A stretch of 64,000 nt of DNA from Capsicum annuum (GCF_002878395.1 NW_025860021.1:113387-177386), one strand, 5' to 3'. Shown: positions 45,879 to 58,740, counted from the stretch's first letter. Notes: generated by a model from the sequence alone, not told the origin. Numbers and translations are program-made.

Positions 45879-46431
45879 GTGAATTTACCATTTATTTGCA
45901 CTTAATATTCATGCACATTACCATAATTTAAAGATATAAATGAGACGTGTGATTATATGCAGTAATATCCACATTTTACAGGCATACAGGTTATGAGATG
46001 GAAAGATATAGACTTGAGCTAAAAGGGATCAAAAGAGAGAAAAGAAGTGTAGTTGGAATACCTAGAGAAGAAATAGGCTTCAGTTACCATGATCGCGGTT
46101 GAAGGGCTGCAATTGCAACCATTGAAGACAGGTCAACATACCGCAGTCGTGAGTTCTTACCACGGTCGTGGTAGTCGCAATTGCGGCAAAGTGAGATTAT
46201 GACCATGGGCAAATTTTTAGATGAACACAGCTCATTCCCAAATTCCCGTAAGAACCTAAACCCTATCTCTTTGTTGAGAGAGGCAACTTTTATGGAATTT
46301 TTCCACCACCTACTTTCCAACTTTTGATGAGATAACTATTGTACTAATTTTTGGGTGAAGAATAAATTAGAGTATCTTTTAAGTGGAGGATTGATAATTT
46401 CCATTGAAGATTTGTTGAATCCTAAAGTTTT
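45879..46431 (+). repeat. H-family LTR, first ~550 bp, plus orientation
   Basis: Reads GGTGAATTTACC, then AGGCATACAGGTTATGAGATGG and a run of GATCGCGG/GCAATTGC words. It is the reverse complement of 47385-47943. It therefore forms an inverted repeat with the neighbouring complete LTR. Its first ~10 bases and the last two thirds of the LTR are missing. Confidence 0.85.
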
Positions 46432-47943
46432 TGATAACGCTCAACTAACATGTCAAGTTAAGTGCACGGCGATCGTTGTCAATATAATTACCCAACTTTG
46501 AGTTAGGGTCGAATCCATGAGGAACAATGTGAGTGGAAATTAAATAAGTTCAATATTAAAGTTACTTGCTAAACTCAAACCTAAGATACAAATAATTGGG
46601 GGCTTTTAAATGTTTTATGGATATGATTATTTTGGACTTCTAAAGGACTAACTCGGGGCTACGAATAGTTACAGTGTAAGCAATGAGAAATAGATCTTTG
46701 GATTATGCTTTCTTGGGGGCAAATTATACATGGGAGTATGATAATTTGGTGAAAATTTTAGTTGTTAGTGATGTGGTGGATTAGGTTGTAAGTCCTTCAG
46801 GCTAGCTTGTCAAAAAAGTCTCAAAGATGTCACTCATTGACCCTTTTGAATACCTAATGAGTTTGTGAATTAACGCCACCCAACACCTCAATTGGGTATC
46901 CCTATTCCTAGGATGATACCCAAGGTATAGTCAATCTCATAATTACCCTTATGTCTAAGTTAGTGAAAATTAGCAAACTATGCCCATAAATTGTCTACTA
47001 TTGCCTTGGTTACCACATCCCTCTTTCAAGGATGATGTGGGTTCCAAAATTTTACCCAAACCCCTCTTTCAAGGATGGTTTGAGCTTTCAAGATCTTGGG
47101 ATTTTCACCCACAAACCCATTTGGGTATTTGGGGCTTTCACCCACAAATCCCAACAAATTTAATAAAGCAATTATAGAACCCATCACCAACAAACTTGCA
47201 TATACACAAATGAATCATAGCCCACACTCAATTGCACCATATTCTAACATAATCCCAAGAGGATGAACTAGCTACACATAAGATTAATAAGCAAGATATA
47301 CCCTAAAATCTCCATCAATTTGATTTATTGAAAGATAAAGAGATTTCAAATTACAAGATTTAAGATTCAAAAAATCATCAATGTAAATTGCCAATCCTCC
47401 ACTTGAAAACTACTCTAATGAATTCTTCACCCAAAAATTATTGCAATAGTTGTCTCTTTAAAAGTTGGATACTAGATGGTGAAAAAATTCCACAAAATTC
47501 AGTTATTCCTTCAAAGTGATAAGTTTTAGCATTTTATGGGAATTTGGGAATTAGTTGTATGCTTTTACAAATCTTCCCCTAGGCATAATCCTTCTTTACC
47601 GCGATCATTGACACTTGTCCACGATAGTGACTACCATGACCATAGTCTAAACTTATGATCACGGTCTGTTGACCAATCTTGACTGGCCACGATCGCGACC
47701 CTCAGACAACGATCACGGTAACTGATTTTTTATTTCTGCTCCAGGTCTTCCAGCTGCACTTCTTTTCTTTCTTTTGATCCTTTTGAGACCAAGTACACAT
47801 ATTTTCATCTCGTAACCTGTATGCTTGCAAAATATGGATATCAGTGAATTTAATCGCACATATGTCTCATTTATACATTTAAATCATAGTAATATGCATG
47901 AATGTTGAGTGCAAATGAGTGGTAAATTCACAACTAATCAACA
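46432..47943 (-). repeat. H2 3' LTR (complete)
   Basis: Minus strand from TGTTGATTAGTTGTG to GAGCGTTATCA, 1,512 bp with TG..CA ends. The inner end touches the polypurine tract. It contains the GATCGCGGT-type word cluster at 47600-47720 and a duplicated TTTCAAGGATG..G stretch near 47025-47080. Frames inside are LTR shadows. Confidence 0.9.
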
Positions 47944-47962
47944 CCCCCAACTTAAAGCTTTG
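47944..47962 (-). other. Polypurine tract of H2
   Basis: Minus strand CAAAGCTTTAAGTTGGGGG before TGTTGA. The preceding TTGATGACAAGCAAAG context is typical of Athila/Tat elements. Confidence 0.82.
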
Positions 47963-50539
47963 CTTGTCATCAAGCAACATTACCTCTTACCATGAGCCAA
48001 TTCATATTTATGCCCAAATTTACTAACCCAATGATCACAATTACTTAAAGCTTAGTTTCTACCTCAAGTAGTTCTTCAAGCTTAGGCAATGCTATTCTCC
48101 CGACAGCCGTCAATATAAAATGCAATGTCCAAGGATACAAAAGACTTCAAAGAGAAACCATGCAACAATAACTAATACTTTAGAAGTGGCTCATCTTTGA
48201 CCTCAACTACAATATACTCCTCTTTGCCTCAATTTTTTGGAGATGATAAAATTACCCAGCTCAACTTGTTTACATGCCTCCTCACAATAAAGAAAATTTC
48301 ATACACTAAGTTTTCAAATGTGCAACAAGGAATTTAATTAAAAAAACACTCCTTCTCTCAAGAACTCTGGATAATAACATATACCATGCCATAGGCTTGA
48401 CCCTATTTTTAATTGCCACTACAATGAATACACTTTGTTAGAGATCTTAAAAGGCTTTTTGAGCTTGTAACGTAGGTTTGGGTTATGGTAGGACATAATT
48501 TAGGAACAATATTTCTATTCCCTCCTCGAACATCTGCATCACACTATTCCATTCAACTTTTGATCATGGGCCACTTCTTTTTGTATTCACATTTTACACA
48601 TGTTCCTACTTTAATTTCCATTGTTCACCTATTTTCTTTTCCTTTTCTTTTCTTGCACCCTTTGTACTTCTCTTCCCTTGGTTGGATTTTTTTTTCTTAT
48701 TCAGTTGTTCCTAATATTTAAGCCTATAGGCACTCTTTTATAACTTCGTAGCCCAAAATTGCCTCTTCCAATCATCACCACCCCAACTTAGGCTTTTATC
48801 CTCAAGTTGTAATTTAAAGTCCAAGGTGGGTAGGGCACAAAAGAGGAACAATAATTTAAAGGCACATAAATTGCAATGTTCTTTCCAAAGAAAGGTCTAA
48901 AGACTCAAAGTGGGTGAATAAGGATAACATCTATGCAAGGGTAGGATTTTTAGGCTAATGTGGACTTCCAATGTAACAAAGATATCCTGAATCATCTCAC
49001 CAACCAAGTACCAAATACACATGAGATTTAGACAAATAAGCTCACCATACATGGAATTCAAATTCGCCAAGGAGGCTTAATTTCCCCTCATGTTAGAGAC
49101 AAAAATAGAGTATCTATCAATTTTCACAAGCCAAAATTTTTGGATTCACAAAAAGAGAAAAAGTATTGGTACAAGGTCACTCATATCCATGCCCTTGATA
49201 TTTAAAAAATTTTGGACGAAGGAGGGGGTGTTTGTTTTGCATTTGGACCATGCACAATTTTCTACCTATGGAAACAACCCAAGCTTTTGTCTCACATTAT
49301 GGCTTTCATATGGGAAAACTAACCATATGGCTACACAATTTTCACGATAGGTATGAATGAAATCCCAAATCCAAAATGCCATAGGTACTGACATTTCCCT
49401 TGCATTTGTGACCTCGATGCCATGCGTACTCAGACTTCCCCTACATCCATGACTCAAAAACCCAAGAAAAATGATTTTTCATTAAGAATGTTTTCACTCA
49501 ATATATCATAGGGAAAAACTCATCCAATATCATCACAACTATAATAAAGATAAGTAAAATAAAAAAATCTAAAAACAAACAAAATAACTAATCCCTGAAA
49601 TGTGGTCACCATCAGAGTGACCAAATAATGCAACTTAAAAACAAAAAAGAATCATCCCAAAATATCACAAAACATCCATAAAATATCTAGATGACACAAA
49701 TCCGGGGACTAGCAGCCCCAACTGAAAGGATAACAATGTCCTCACTGTATAACAAATTAAGCAAGAGAAAAGGGTGCTTACCAAATTTGTATCATGAGTT
49801 GCTCTCCCCTATTAACTCTCTACCATCACCACCAGTATTAGAACCTGAACACTCAGTAGGGGCCTCATCATCACTCTCTACTCTGGGAGAAAGTAAACTA
49901 TCACGGGGTTTCAGGACCTTCTATAGGACCTTTAGCCCCTTCCGCATCTTACTGAAGAAAGATACATTCTTTTTCTCCCTTTTTTTTATCTTCCCATGGG
50001 AGTCCTAAATCTCCTTGTGAGACTTTGCCAGTGTTGAATATGGCCTCTTGAGCCTAGCCATAGTGGATCCCTATGTCTGCTGCTCCTCCTGATATCTATC
50101 ATAATCTGAGAAGGACACATAAGTGTGACGCCTGGTGAAGGGCTCCCTAAGCCCCTGAGGTAATCTTGATACCAGCTCTTTGATAACCCTAATATCCACA
50201 CCAATATCCTCCAGAGCACCAGTGGTTGATGGTTTGCATGATTCTGACTACTCGACTGTTCACTTGCCCACATTGATCTTTATCTTTTTGCTCTTACTAG
50301 GTGCAGCCTCACCCCGAATCTTGAGAGGGTAAATAAGGTTTCCAAGGTGTACCCAAGTGTCATCTGGGTATTCCACCACCCCTGCTCTCATGCATAGCTA
50401 ATAATAAGGAAGGGAATAAGATATGCATACCACCATGGTTCTGATAGAACTTTATATCAAATATCATAAGAAAACCAACATTTAAAGAAATATTTCCAGT
50501 ATACACACAACTATGCAAACACACATATCTATAACTACA
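47963..50539 (-). other. Non-coding left half of the H2 interior
   Basis: 2.6 kb without recognisable pol. Frames such as 49691-50008 (+) and 50273-49986 (-) show no known motif. The minus strand at 50273-49986 may be a frameshifted continuation of the transposon-protein gene to its right. Confidence 0.45.
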
Positions 50540-50960
50540 TTTATATGCATGTGAGGAGATATCCTACTGCAAATGATGTTCAACTATATTCTAGCCTCTA
50601 GTGAAGTCATTTATTATGATGCCCTTTTTTGTTACTACCCAATGAACCTCCTTGCTTGGGTACAGTTTCTCTGCCATCCAGCAGCCCAAATCATACCCTT
50701 TTGCCTTAAAAGTAGCCATGTTTGCATCTGAAAAACCATATAAATCCTTGATCTGCTCCTCTTAAAAATGTATATTCACCTTTCGGATCCTGATAACTGG
50801 GGTTGCTACTATGCTAAGATTAGCATAAAACTCTCGCACCTACTGCTCGTTTGAATTACATGTGACTGGGGCAAAACAACTCCATTCGTTGGTCACGAGT
50901 CCATCATGAAATGTTGAAAGCTTTTTCGATAGTCTTTCAAAGTAAATACCCCTTTCAGGG
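50540..50960 (-). pseudogene. Putative plant transposon protein relic in H2
   Basis: One minus-strand frame reads FERLSKKLSTFHDGLVTNEW, CFAPVTCNSNEQ, VREFYANLSIVATPVIRIRK, IKDLYGF, KGYDLGCWMAEKLYPSKEVH and GIIINDFTRG, with in-frame stops. The VREFYAN..V.VRG...F..I..L order is the signature of the family seen also in the copia element (10090-11190). Function is not established. It starts upstream of 50960 in another frame or is truncated. Confidence 0.65.
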
Positions 50961-52873
50961 AGAAACTTAGTCCTTGGAAACTCATCATGGAATTCGGAAG
51001 TCATGAACTAGATTTAGTCATAGTTCTCCATGATGGAATCCTGCAAAACATGAGGACAATACTACATCATTCATCATCATTATTTTTATGATTATACTAC
51101 ACTATCTTATCCACTAACATTCATGGGAAGGGTACTTGCTGGTGTTAGAACAAAAGTTTAAACTACAAGAATTTTGGTCTAAGCTGAGATTCAGTATATC
51201 TTATCTGTGATCATGGCTACTGTGATCACAATTGCAAGACAGTGATCGCGTGTACTGCAATTGCAATCTCGATGGTCGCAATTTTGATACCTGAGACTAC
51301 ACCATGCTAGTTTTTCACAAGTTTAACCAACCATTTTTAGGGCCAATATATGTTTCAAAGCAAGACACAATCATTACAAACATGAAACACATTTTCTAAG
51401 TATTCGATCATGCCCCCATAATGAGAAAATAACTAGTTATTGACTAATTTGGGAAATTTATCAACAACTTAGTATGCACACTCAATTTCGCTTAATATTT
51501 TATAATTTGGGGTACTCAAAACTTCCCTACATGTGTTAACATAATATCTAATAGCTAAACACCACACAAGTTCTATTAAACATTTATTTAGCAATGACAA
51601 ATATAATTTTAGGACCTACCTAGTTCATTCACCCTAAGGCCTACCTATGATAATTAAAAAAATAAATTTAAAGCACTTACCGAACTAGTGATGTAGGGTA
51701 GATTAAAATATGCCTTTGAAATACCCAAATTATTGCCACAAATGGTTGTAATTTGAGAGAAAATTTAGAGGGGAAGTGTGGGAGAAATGGAAGACTGATG
51801 GTCTTTTAAATCTGATTGGATCGTGATCGCGGTCATAGTTCTACGATTATGGACACATGGGTGACTGTGATCTCGGTTTAGAGATTGTGATCACAGTAAT
51901 AGATTGCATTTCTTCCCCTCTATTTTACCCTATTCAATCCACTATGCAAAGTACCATAAATGAATGGATTAATAAATGACAAAATTAACATCTACTCTAT
52001 CATATAGAAATAAAAAGCTACGTGCCACTTTTATGGCATGATGTGTTGCTTCCCATATTTTATGGAAAGACACACCTCAAAATAACAATTTTGTTTCTAC
52101 GTAGAAGATTTGAATCTCTGTCCTAACTTTCTGTCACTATGCATTGAGTAGCAGAGGGACAAAAAATTCAAATCTTCTAAAATGAAACATGATAGAAATG
52201 AGGACTTGGAGATGTGGCTTCTATATCGCCACTTTGACGACTTGATCCTTTTACCCAATTTCACATCAAATTTATGATTTGGCTCCTTGGTTAATGGTGG
52301 GAATAGGCCACTAATTGAACATCAGAAGTTGAGCTCCTTGGCCTTCTAGTGTGGGATTCTCATGTACCCTTTTGGAATGTCAAACTCTAAAATATAGGGA
52401 TAGTTCTTCTTTCCCTAAAATCCATTTATGCTTGGGTGGGTGGACTAATCACACTCACATGGCATAATGTTAAAAAATGGTTTGAATGAGGTCTATCCCT
52501 TTAATTCCAGAACTTACCCCGAATTTGACTAAACTCTTCATAAGAGATTAGCTTGGGTCTTCTTTTAACTGTAGCACCATTTACTTGATTTTGTCATCTT
52601 CAACTAAATTAGGTTTGGTTGGTTAGGAAATCACTAAGGACACTTCGCTAACAAGCTCATCATTTTCCATATTGGTTGGTTTTCTTCTTGTTCTTTCTCA
52701 TGTTGAAAAATGGGAAAGATAATGGTATTTGAGGGGTTTGTTTCCTTTCCCATTTCCCTTATCTTGTTAATCTCCCTTCTAAATGCCTTAATGGATTGAT
52801 GTAAGTTATGCACACCCTTCTCTAAAGAAGTTACCTGATCAAAAAGAGTTTATAGAATTACTTTAAAAATATT
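50961..52873 (-). other. Right half of the H2 interior
   Basis: No frame recognised. Two clusters of GATCGCGG/CAATTGCAA-type words lie at 51190-51290 and 51825-51905. A charged Lys-rich segment near 52690-52800 on the minus strand could be the end of a gag-like protein, but no domain is clear. Confidence 0.4.
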
Positions 52874-53172
52874 CTACCTGATATATTGTTCTTCCTTTAT
52901 TTCATCATCATGGTACCTATCCAACTCATAATAAGAACTAGAATTTGGGTTATCATAATAAAGGGATGGAGTATTTGGATAATTACTCCAAGGACCACCT
53001 CGACTACCATATAAAGAACAATCACACTCCCAATAGGATTGAATGGTGCCTCCATCTCTATCCATGGAGCATATCTACATTTTTTTCGAAAGTAGGGTCC
53101 ATCACAATATGGACATGGATCATCAAGATAGGATTTCCAACTACCAAAATTATATTTTTCCCAAGATGCCAT
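52874..53172 (-). pseudogene. Cys-rich leader ORF of H2
   Basis: Second copy of the frame at 39-314, starting MASWEKYNFGSWKSYLDDPC at 53172. The Cys-rich half (CPYC, Cys 32) runs to APWIEMEAP; a one-base shift near 53045 then moves the reading to a frame starting within MDRDGG and continuing SYWECDCSLYGSRGG, YPNTPSLYYDNPNSSSYYEL and DDEIKEEQYI. Compared with copy one, the breaks are at different places, so an undamaged protein of roughly 100 residues probably existed. The family is unknown. Confidence 0.5.
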
Positions 53173-53300
53173 AGTGACAAGTAAATAAAAAAAAATCTAC
53201 CTAACACAAGTAATAAAAGAAAATCACAAACAAATATTTACAAGTTTGAATCCAAGCAAGTAGTCTAAAATTTCAAACTAACTCAATATTCCAAATTGTT

Positions 53301-53319
53301 CCCCAATAATGACGCCATA
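53301..53319 (-). other. Primer-binding site of H2
   Basis: Minus strand TATGGCGTCATTATTGGGG next to the LTR end, a tRNA-Asp-like site. Confidence 0.68.
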
Positions 53320-53321
53320 TT

Positions 53322-53478
53322 TGATAATGTTCAACTTACATATTAATTTATATGCAAGGCAGTTCATCAATATAATTACCCAACTTTGAGTCGGGATCCA
53401 ATCCACGAAGAATACTATAAGTGGCAATTAAATAAGTTTGAGATTAAAGTTACTCGATTTAAGTCTCCCTTATTATTA
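53322..53478 (-). repeat. H2 5' LTR remnant
   Basis: Matches the end of the complete H2 LTR (46432-46600) from TGATAA through AATTAAATAAGTT..AGATTAAAGTTACT. It is cut at a TATTATTATT junction with the A2 LTR. Confidence 0.82.
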
Positions 53479-53480
53479 TT

Positions 53481-54390
53481 ATATAATTAGGAGGTTTGAG
53501 TCCATCATATTATATTGCATGATTTGGTGCTCATTTCACCTGATATGCAGGAAGGTTTGAGTCCCCTATAGTGCATATGTTTACCCTCTTGTTTGTGTGG
53601 CTACATGCACTAAGGCCCTACCGGCTACGAGAGAGTTGGACCTATATAGCTCGTGCATACCTTTATATGTTATGATAATTGAGATACATAATCCATGATA
53701 AAGTTTTATTGAGCATATTATGCCTTGTTCCCTATCCCAACATATGATGTTATATATATATATATATACTTATATATGTTTATGTGCATTGGATTTTGAA
53801 TGATTTTAAAGTATGGATAATGGCATTATTTTGCTCTCTTATCCCTGAGTTTTCTGCTAAAGTTCACCCTACTAACCATCTTCAGATGCTATATCTCCAT
53901 GTGATGCAGGGTCAAACAAAAGTGTAATTTTCATGCATAGAGTTAATGGATCAGCATGGTTTATTGGTTTGTTGTGTTGTGGTTCAGTGGTGAGCTTCCA
54001 TTCTCCAGAAGGTTTAGGCATTTCACTATCTTTAATTCTAAGATTTGAGTTGATAGTTACTTTCATTATCATTAAAATATCATTTTCACTTTCATTGTAT
54101 TCTATTAGAGTTTGGGACATATTCCGACCAAGCCTGGTTCTTGGTTCTTATGTTTAAGTACTTTTTTAGGTTACTACAGACTTGTGTGGTATTGGTGAGT
54201 TGTTTTTGCCGATTGTTGGTTATGGATCATAAAATTATCTTTTATTATTTAAAATTATCTTGTTATGTGTTCAGAATTCATTCAAAAAAAAGTATATCTT
54301 ATTGCTTGGTTAGGTGCAATAGGGGTAGTCTTCGGTCTATGTGGGACTTGAGATGCCCGTTATGGCCATGCCCTAGTTTGTGTCATGAAA
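53481..54390 (+). repeat. A2 5' LTR, right part
   Basis: Matches 622-1533 and about 60306-61260. It ends GTGTCATGAAA before the primer site. Confidence 0.88.
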
Positions 54391-54394
54391 AAGA

Positions 54395-54407
54395 TTGTAT
54401 CTGATCC
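54395..54407 (+). other. Primer-binding site of A2
   Basis: TTGTATCTGATCC, a decayed Met-type site at the position of 1538-1550 in A1. Confidence 0.7.
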
Positions 54408-54598
54408 TAGGTTTGGTGTCATTGGTTGTCCAATAAATATATGTTTAGTAGAGTCTCATTTATGGGTTCTTAGAATGACGCACTTATAAGGGAGAGGCTA
54501 TGAGACATTTAGGAATATTTTCTTTTCTTATTGTATTTTGAGTTATAGAGTCTAAGGTCTTAAATTTCCTCTAATTCTTATATGTTTGATTTTAGATC

Positions 54599-55480
54599 AT
54601 GCCTCTCAAAAGATCTGATACTCATGGAAACCCTTTTATCCCATCTGAGGACAATATAGACAGAGCTCATCCTACTCTAGGAGTTCAGACCCGATCGAGG
54701 GTCGCTATTTCTGATTTCCCTGAGGGAGCTCCATTGGTTCCTCCTATCCCTTCTTAGGCACCCTAGGCTGGTGTATCTAATGCCTAGTTTTTCTATTTTA
54801 TTCATTTACTTACCTAGTTTGTGGCCTCCCAGACTGAGCGTGTTACTTTTGTTGCTCCATTCTCTGACATCACTAGCGTTGGTTAAGTTGTGAGGTTGAG
54901 TCTTCCTACTTTCACTAGTTTTAAAGTTAAGAAAGATCCTTACAATTTTATTAATGAGATAGAAAAGATCTTTTATGTGATGCATGCTACTGATGTAGAG
55001 GGTGTAGAGTTTGCTTCATATCATTTGAAGGATGTAGAATATCAGTAGTAGGAGGAGTAGGACCATTCTAGGGGTGATGATGCTGAGTTTGCTTTGTGGG
55101 ATGATTTCTCTAGTGCTTTTCTTGGTTGCTTTTTTTCTTAAGAGTTAAGGTAGGTGAAGTCTAAGGAGTTTGTGAGTTTAAAGCAAGGCAGGATGATAGT
55201 GAAGGAGTATGCTTTAAAGTTCCATCAGCTGCTGCATTATACTTCTGAATTAGTGTCTAGCATAAGGGCTAGAATGAGGAAATTTACCTTTATGTTGTGT
55301 CTGAATTAATCTTAGAGAGCAAGGTTGCCTTGTTGAAAAAGGATATGGACATCTCTAGACCTATGGTGTATATACAACAAGTAGAAGAAGAAAAGAAGAA
55401 ACAAGCAAAGATGAGTAAAAGGCAAAGTAAGAAGTTTCACTATTTAGATCAACGTTGAGGTTAGCAGCAAAGTGGTAGAG
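54599..55480 (+). pseudogene. Ty3 gag capsid remnant (A2)
   Basis: Starts MPLKRSDTHGNPF. After early stops one frame reads VRLSLPTFTSFKVKKDPYNF, INEIEKIFYVMHATDVEGVE and FASYHLKDVEYQ, then GDDAEFALWDDFSSAFLG, KSKEFVSLKQGRMIVKEYAL and RARMRKFTFMLCLN. This is the full Retrotrans_gag succession, here clearer than in A1. Stops at Trp/Gln positions (for example after VEYQ) are shared with A1. Confidence 0.85.
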
Positions 55481-55706
55481 ATGGTGGAAAATGGCCTAAA
55501 ATAAAGTGGGGCAATTCAAGTCCTACTCAACAGCTAGTGTATCTTATCTGATGTCGTTGGGTTATTATCACTCTCAGTATGATAGGGGGTTTAGAACACC
55601 AAGAGCCTAGTTGTAGGGTAGTGGGGCTCAATAAGCCCTATTATATCCTCCTTATAGATTTTATGGTCAGGTACTCTATGGTGTTTGTGAAGAAGGAAAG
55701 TGCATG

Positions 55707-56180
55707 TGCTTTAAATATGGTTAAATTTTTCATATACAGAGGTATTTTCCTTATAAGGTTTCTTTTGGAGTGAAAAATATTCTTATTGCTACTTCATCCA
55801 CTCCTGCACCAAAGAGTGCTACTTCTGCTTCTAGCTCTAGTATAGGCTGGAATCGTCTGTTTGCTTTTGCTACTCGCTAGGATTCTGAGGTGTCCCCAAA
55901 TATTATTACTGGTATGCTTAAACTTATCTTTCATGATGTATATTATTTTCTTGATACCCCGTCTACCCTATCTTATATGACCTTTTATATGGCTATCCAT
56001 TTTAGTTTTGATCCTGAGTGTATTTTAGACCCATTTTTGGTGTTCACCCTAGTGGCTGACTCCATTATGGATAGAAAGGTCTATAAGGGTTGTGTGATGC
56101 CGGTCTATGATAGGGAGACCTTGGTGGATCTGATAGATTTGAACATGTTAGATTTTGCTATGATTTTAGGGATGGATTAG
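55707..56180 (+). pseudogene. Zinc knuckle and aspartic protease (A2)
   Basis: The knuckle is at 55707-55748 (CFKYG, stop, HIQR), but the last Cys is Phe. The protease frame 55890-56180 reads NIITGMLKLIFHDVYYFLDT, PSTLSYMTFYMAIHF and VDLIDLNMLDFAMILGMD. The active site D-T-P-S-T replaces DPGST. A stop follows at 56178. Confidence 0.85.
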
Positions 56181-56399
56181 TTCCATTCATACTAGATGTT
56201 TCTTAATTGTTGCACTTAAAGGGCTAGTTTCCATTTCATTAATGAGTCAGTGATTGGATGGGAAGGTAGTTCTCTAGTACTTGAGGGAATTTTTATTTCT
56301 TATCTTAGATCCTAAAAATTAGTTTCTTAAGGGTGCCTCTATCATGTCGTACATGTTAAGGATTCTAGATCTGAAGGTTCTTCCTTGTAGACTGTCCCT

Positions 56400-57740
56400 A
56401 TGGTCAGTGAATTTCTTTAGGTGTTCCCTAATGAATTTCCTAGTTTTTATCCTGATAGGGAAATTGATTTTACAATTAATCTTCTTCCTAAAACTCATCC
56501 TATTTCTATCCCTTTTTGCAGAATGGCTCTGACCGAGCTGAAAGAACTTAAGAAGCAGTTGAAATATCTTCTTGACAAGGGTTTTATCTTACCTAGTATG
56601 TCTCTGTGGGATTATCCTATTTTTTCGTGCATAAGAAGGATGGTTCCCTTCGGATGTGTATTTATTATCACTAATTGAATAAGGTGACTGTGAAGAATAA
56701 GTATCCACTTTTGAAGATTGATGATCTCTTTAATCAACTTCGGGGTGCTAATTTCTTTTCTAAGATTGATCTTCAGTCTAGGTACCATCACTTGAAGATT
56801 AGGGAGGCGAATATCCCTAAAACTTCCTTCCAAACCCGGTATAGTAATTTTGAGTATTTGGTGATGTCTTTTGTCTTGACTAATGCTTCGACAACATGTA
56901 TAGATTTTATGAATAGGGTTTTTCATCAATTTTTGGATTTGTTTGTGATTGTGTTTACCTATTATATTTTGGTATATTCTAAGAGCGAGGTGGATTATAT
57001 TGATCACCTTCTCCTTGTGTTACAAATCCTAAAGAATTAATATTTGTATGCAAGTTCTCAAAGTGTGAGTTCTGGTTGAATACTGTGACTTACCTGGGTC
57101 ATGTTGTCTTTAGTGAAGGGATCATGGTGGATCCACAGAAGGTTGTAGTGGTTAAGAAGTGGCCTAGCACCACGACTCCAATCGACATTCGAAGCTTTAT
57201 GGGTTTAACTAGTCATTGTAGAAGGTTTGTGGAGATTTTCTCTTCTATCACTGCCCTATTAACTAAGTTGACTTAGAAAAATATAAAGTTCCTATGGTGT
57301 GATACTTATGAGGGTATTTTTGAGAAGTTAAAGGACAAGTTGACTTCGACTCTGATCTTGAATCTGCCTGAAAGCACTGATGGTTTTGTCTATTGTGATG
57401 TGTCCTGGGTAGGGCTGGGTTGTGTGTTGATGTAGCATAGATGTTGCATATGCGTCAATACAACTAAAAGTTCATGAGAAAAATTATCCAACTCATGATT
57501 TATAATTACTAGCTTTGGTGTTTGGACTAAAGATATGGCAACATTATTTGTATAAGGTTCATATTTGATATATATTCCAATCATAAGATCTTGTAATACA
57601 TATTTACTATGAAAGAATTGAATCTCAGGTAAATGAGATGGGTTGAGTTGCTCAAAGACTATGACATAAGTCTTCACTATCATCCAAGTAAGGATAACAT
57701 GGTTGCTGATTCTCTTAGCAGGTTATCCATAGGAAGCTTA
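56400..57740 (+). pseudogene. Reverse transcriptase and RNase H (A2)
   Basis: RT fingers lie in 56421-56678 (REIDFTINLLPKTHPISIPF, LKELKKQLKYLLDKGFILPS). The palm lies in 56675-57040 ([56 protein letters not shown]); both catalytic Asp of FIDD are replaced (FTYY). YLGHVVFSEGIMVDPQKV is at 57076-57276. RNase H motifs follow in several frames (FVYCDVSWVGLGCVL near 57390; YHPSKDNMVADSLSRL near 57680-57730). No activity is possible. Confidence 0.86.
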
Positions 57741-58740
57741 TCTCATATGGTTAAGGAGAAGTGGTAATATGGTGAAGGATATTTATTGTTTGGCTAATCT
57801 CAAAATTCGTCTCTTGGATTCTAAAAATGGTGGTATGATTGTTCAAGAGATGGAAAAGTCATCTCTTAGTGTTAACATAAAGGAGAAGCAAATGTTTGAT
57901 CCTATCTTGATGCAAATCAAGAATGATGTAGGTAGGAAGAAGTAATGATTTTGAGATCGATGGTGATCATAGCATCTTGAGGTACCAAGGTAGATTGTGT
58001 GTTCCCAATGCAGATGGGCAAGTGAAAAAGACAGTTCTGGTCTTAGATTCATATAGGTGGTAGTTAGGTTGACCACTTTCCTCTCATATAATTTGCCTAC
58101 AACAATAGTTATCACTCTAACATTAGTATAGCTCCATTTGAGGTCTTAAATGGCAGGAGGTGTAGGTCTCCTATTGGGTGGTTTGAGGTTTCTAAGAATA
58201 AATTGTTTGGCCCTGATTCGGTTTACTAAGACATAGAGAAGGTAAAGGTAATTTGGCATGTACTTAAGACCACCTAAATTCTGCAAAAAGACCTACGCGG
58301 ATGCGAGCCAAAGGGTGTTGGAGTTCAGTGTTGATGATTGGGTGTTCTTGAAGGTGTCCCTATGAAGGGAGTGATGTGGTTAGGCAAAAAGGGGAATTTC
58401 AATCCCCGTTATGTAATTCCATAATTGGTTTTGAAGAAGGTTGGTAATATTGTATATAAATTGGAGTTGGATTCTAGTTTGTGCTCCATTCATCTGGTGT
58501 TTCATGTTTTGATGTTAAGAAAGTGCATGGGTGATCCTTTGACGGTTGTTCCTTTAGAGGAGGTCAGTATTTAAGATTCCTAATCCTATGAGGAGGTCCC
58601 AGTTGAGATTTTAGATTTGCAAGTTCGTCTATTCCGTACGGTAAAGGTTCTTTGGAAGAACCGAAAATTGAGAAAGCTACTTAGGAAGTCGAGGAGGACA
58701 TGAAGTCCAAATATATGTTTTTGATCCTCGTTCTGGATAA
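57741..58740 (+). pseudogene. Integrase remnant lacking its catalytic core (A2)
   Basis: Same layout as A1: the linker, GD.SILRYQGRLCVPNADG near 57958-58015, then directly DHFPLI..AYNNSYHSNI near 58070-58125, with the DDE core absent. The C-terminal part continues with RRCRSPIGWFEV, SPMKGVMWL and SYEEVPVEILDLQV. Confidence 0.78.

Larger units (their letters stand above)
46432..53480 (-). mobile_element. Non-autonomous Athila/Tat-type element H2
   Basis: A complete 3' LTR (46432-47943), a polypurine tract, ~5.4 kb of internal sequence without pol, a tRNA-Asp-like primer site and the last ~157 bp of the 5' LTR. The internal region carries a Cys-rich leader frame and a putative plant transposon protein relic. 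Its right edge lies in the A2 5' LTR. The truncated 5' LTR and the extra inverted LTR piece at the left show rearrangement during or after insertion. Confidence 0.78.

Noticed and set aside
49691..50008. 105-codon plus-strand frame
   Set aside because: No motif, and opposite to the orientation of the H2 element in which it lies; probably chance.
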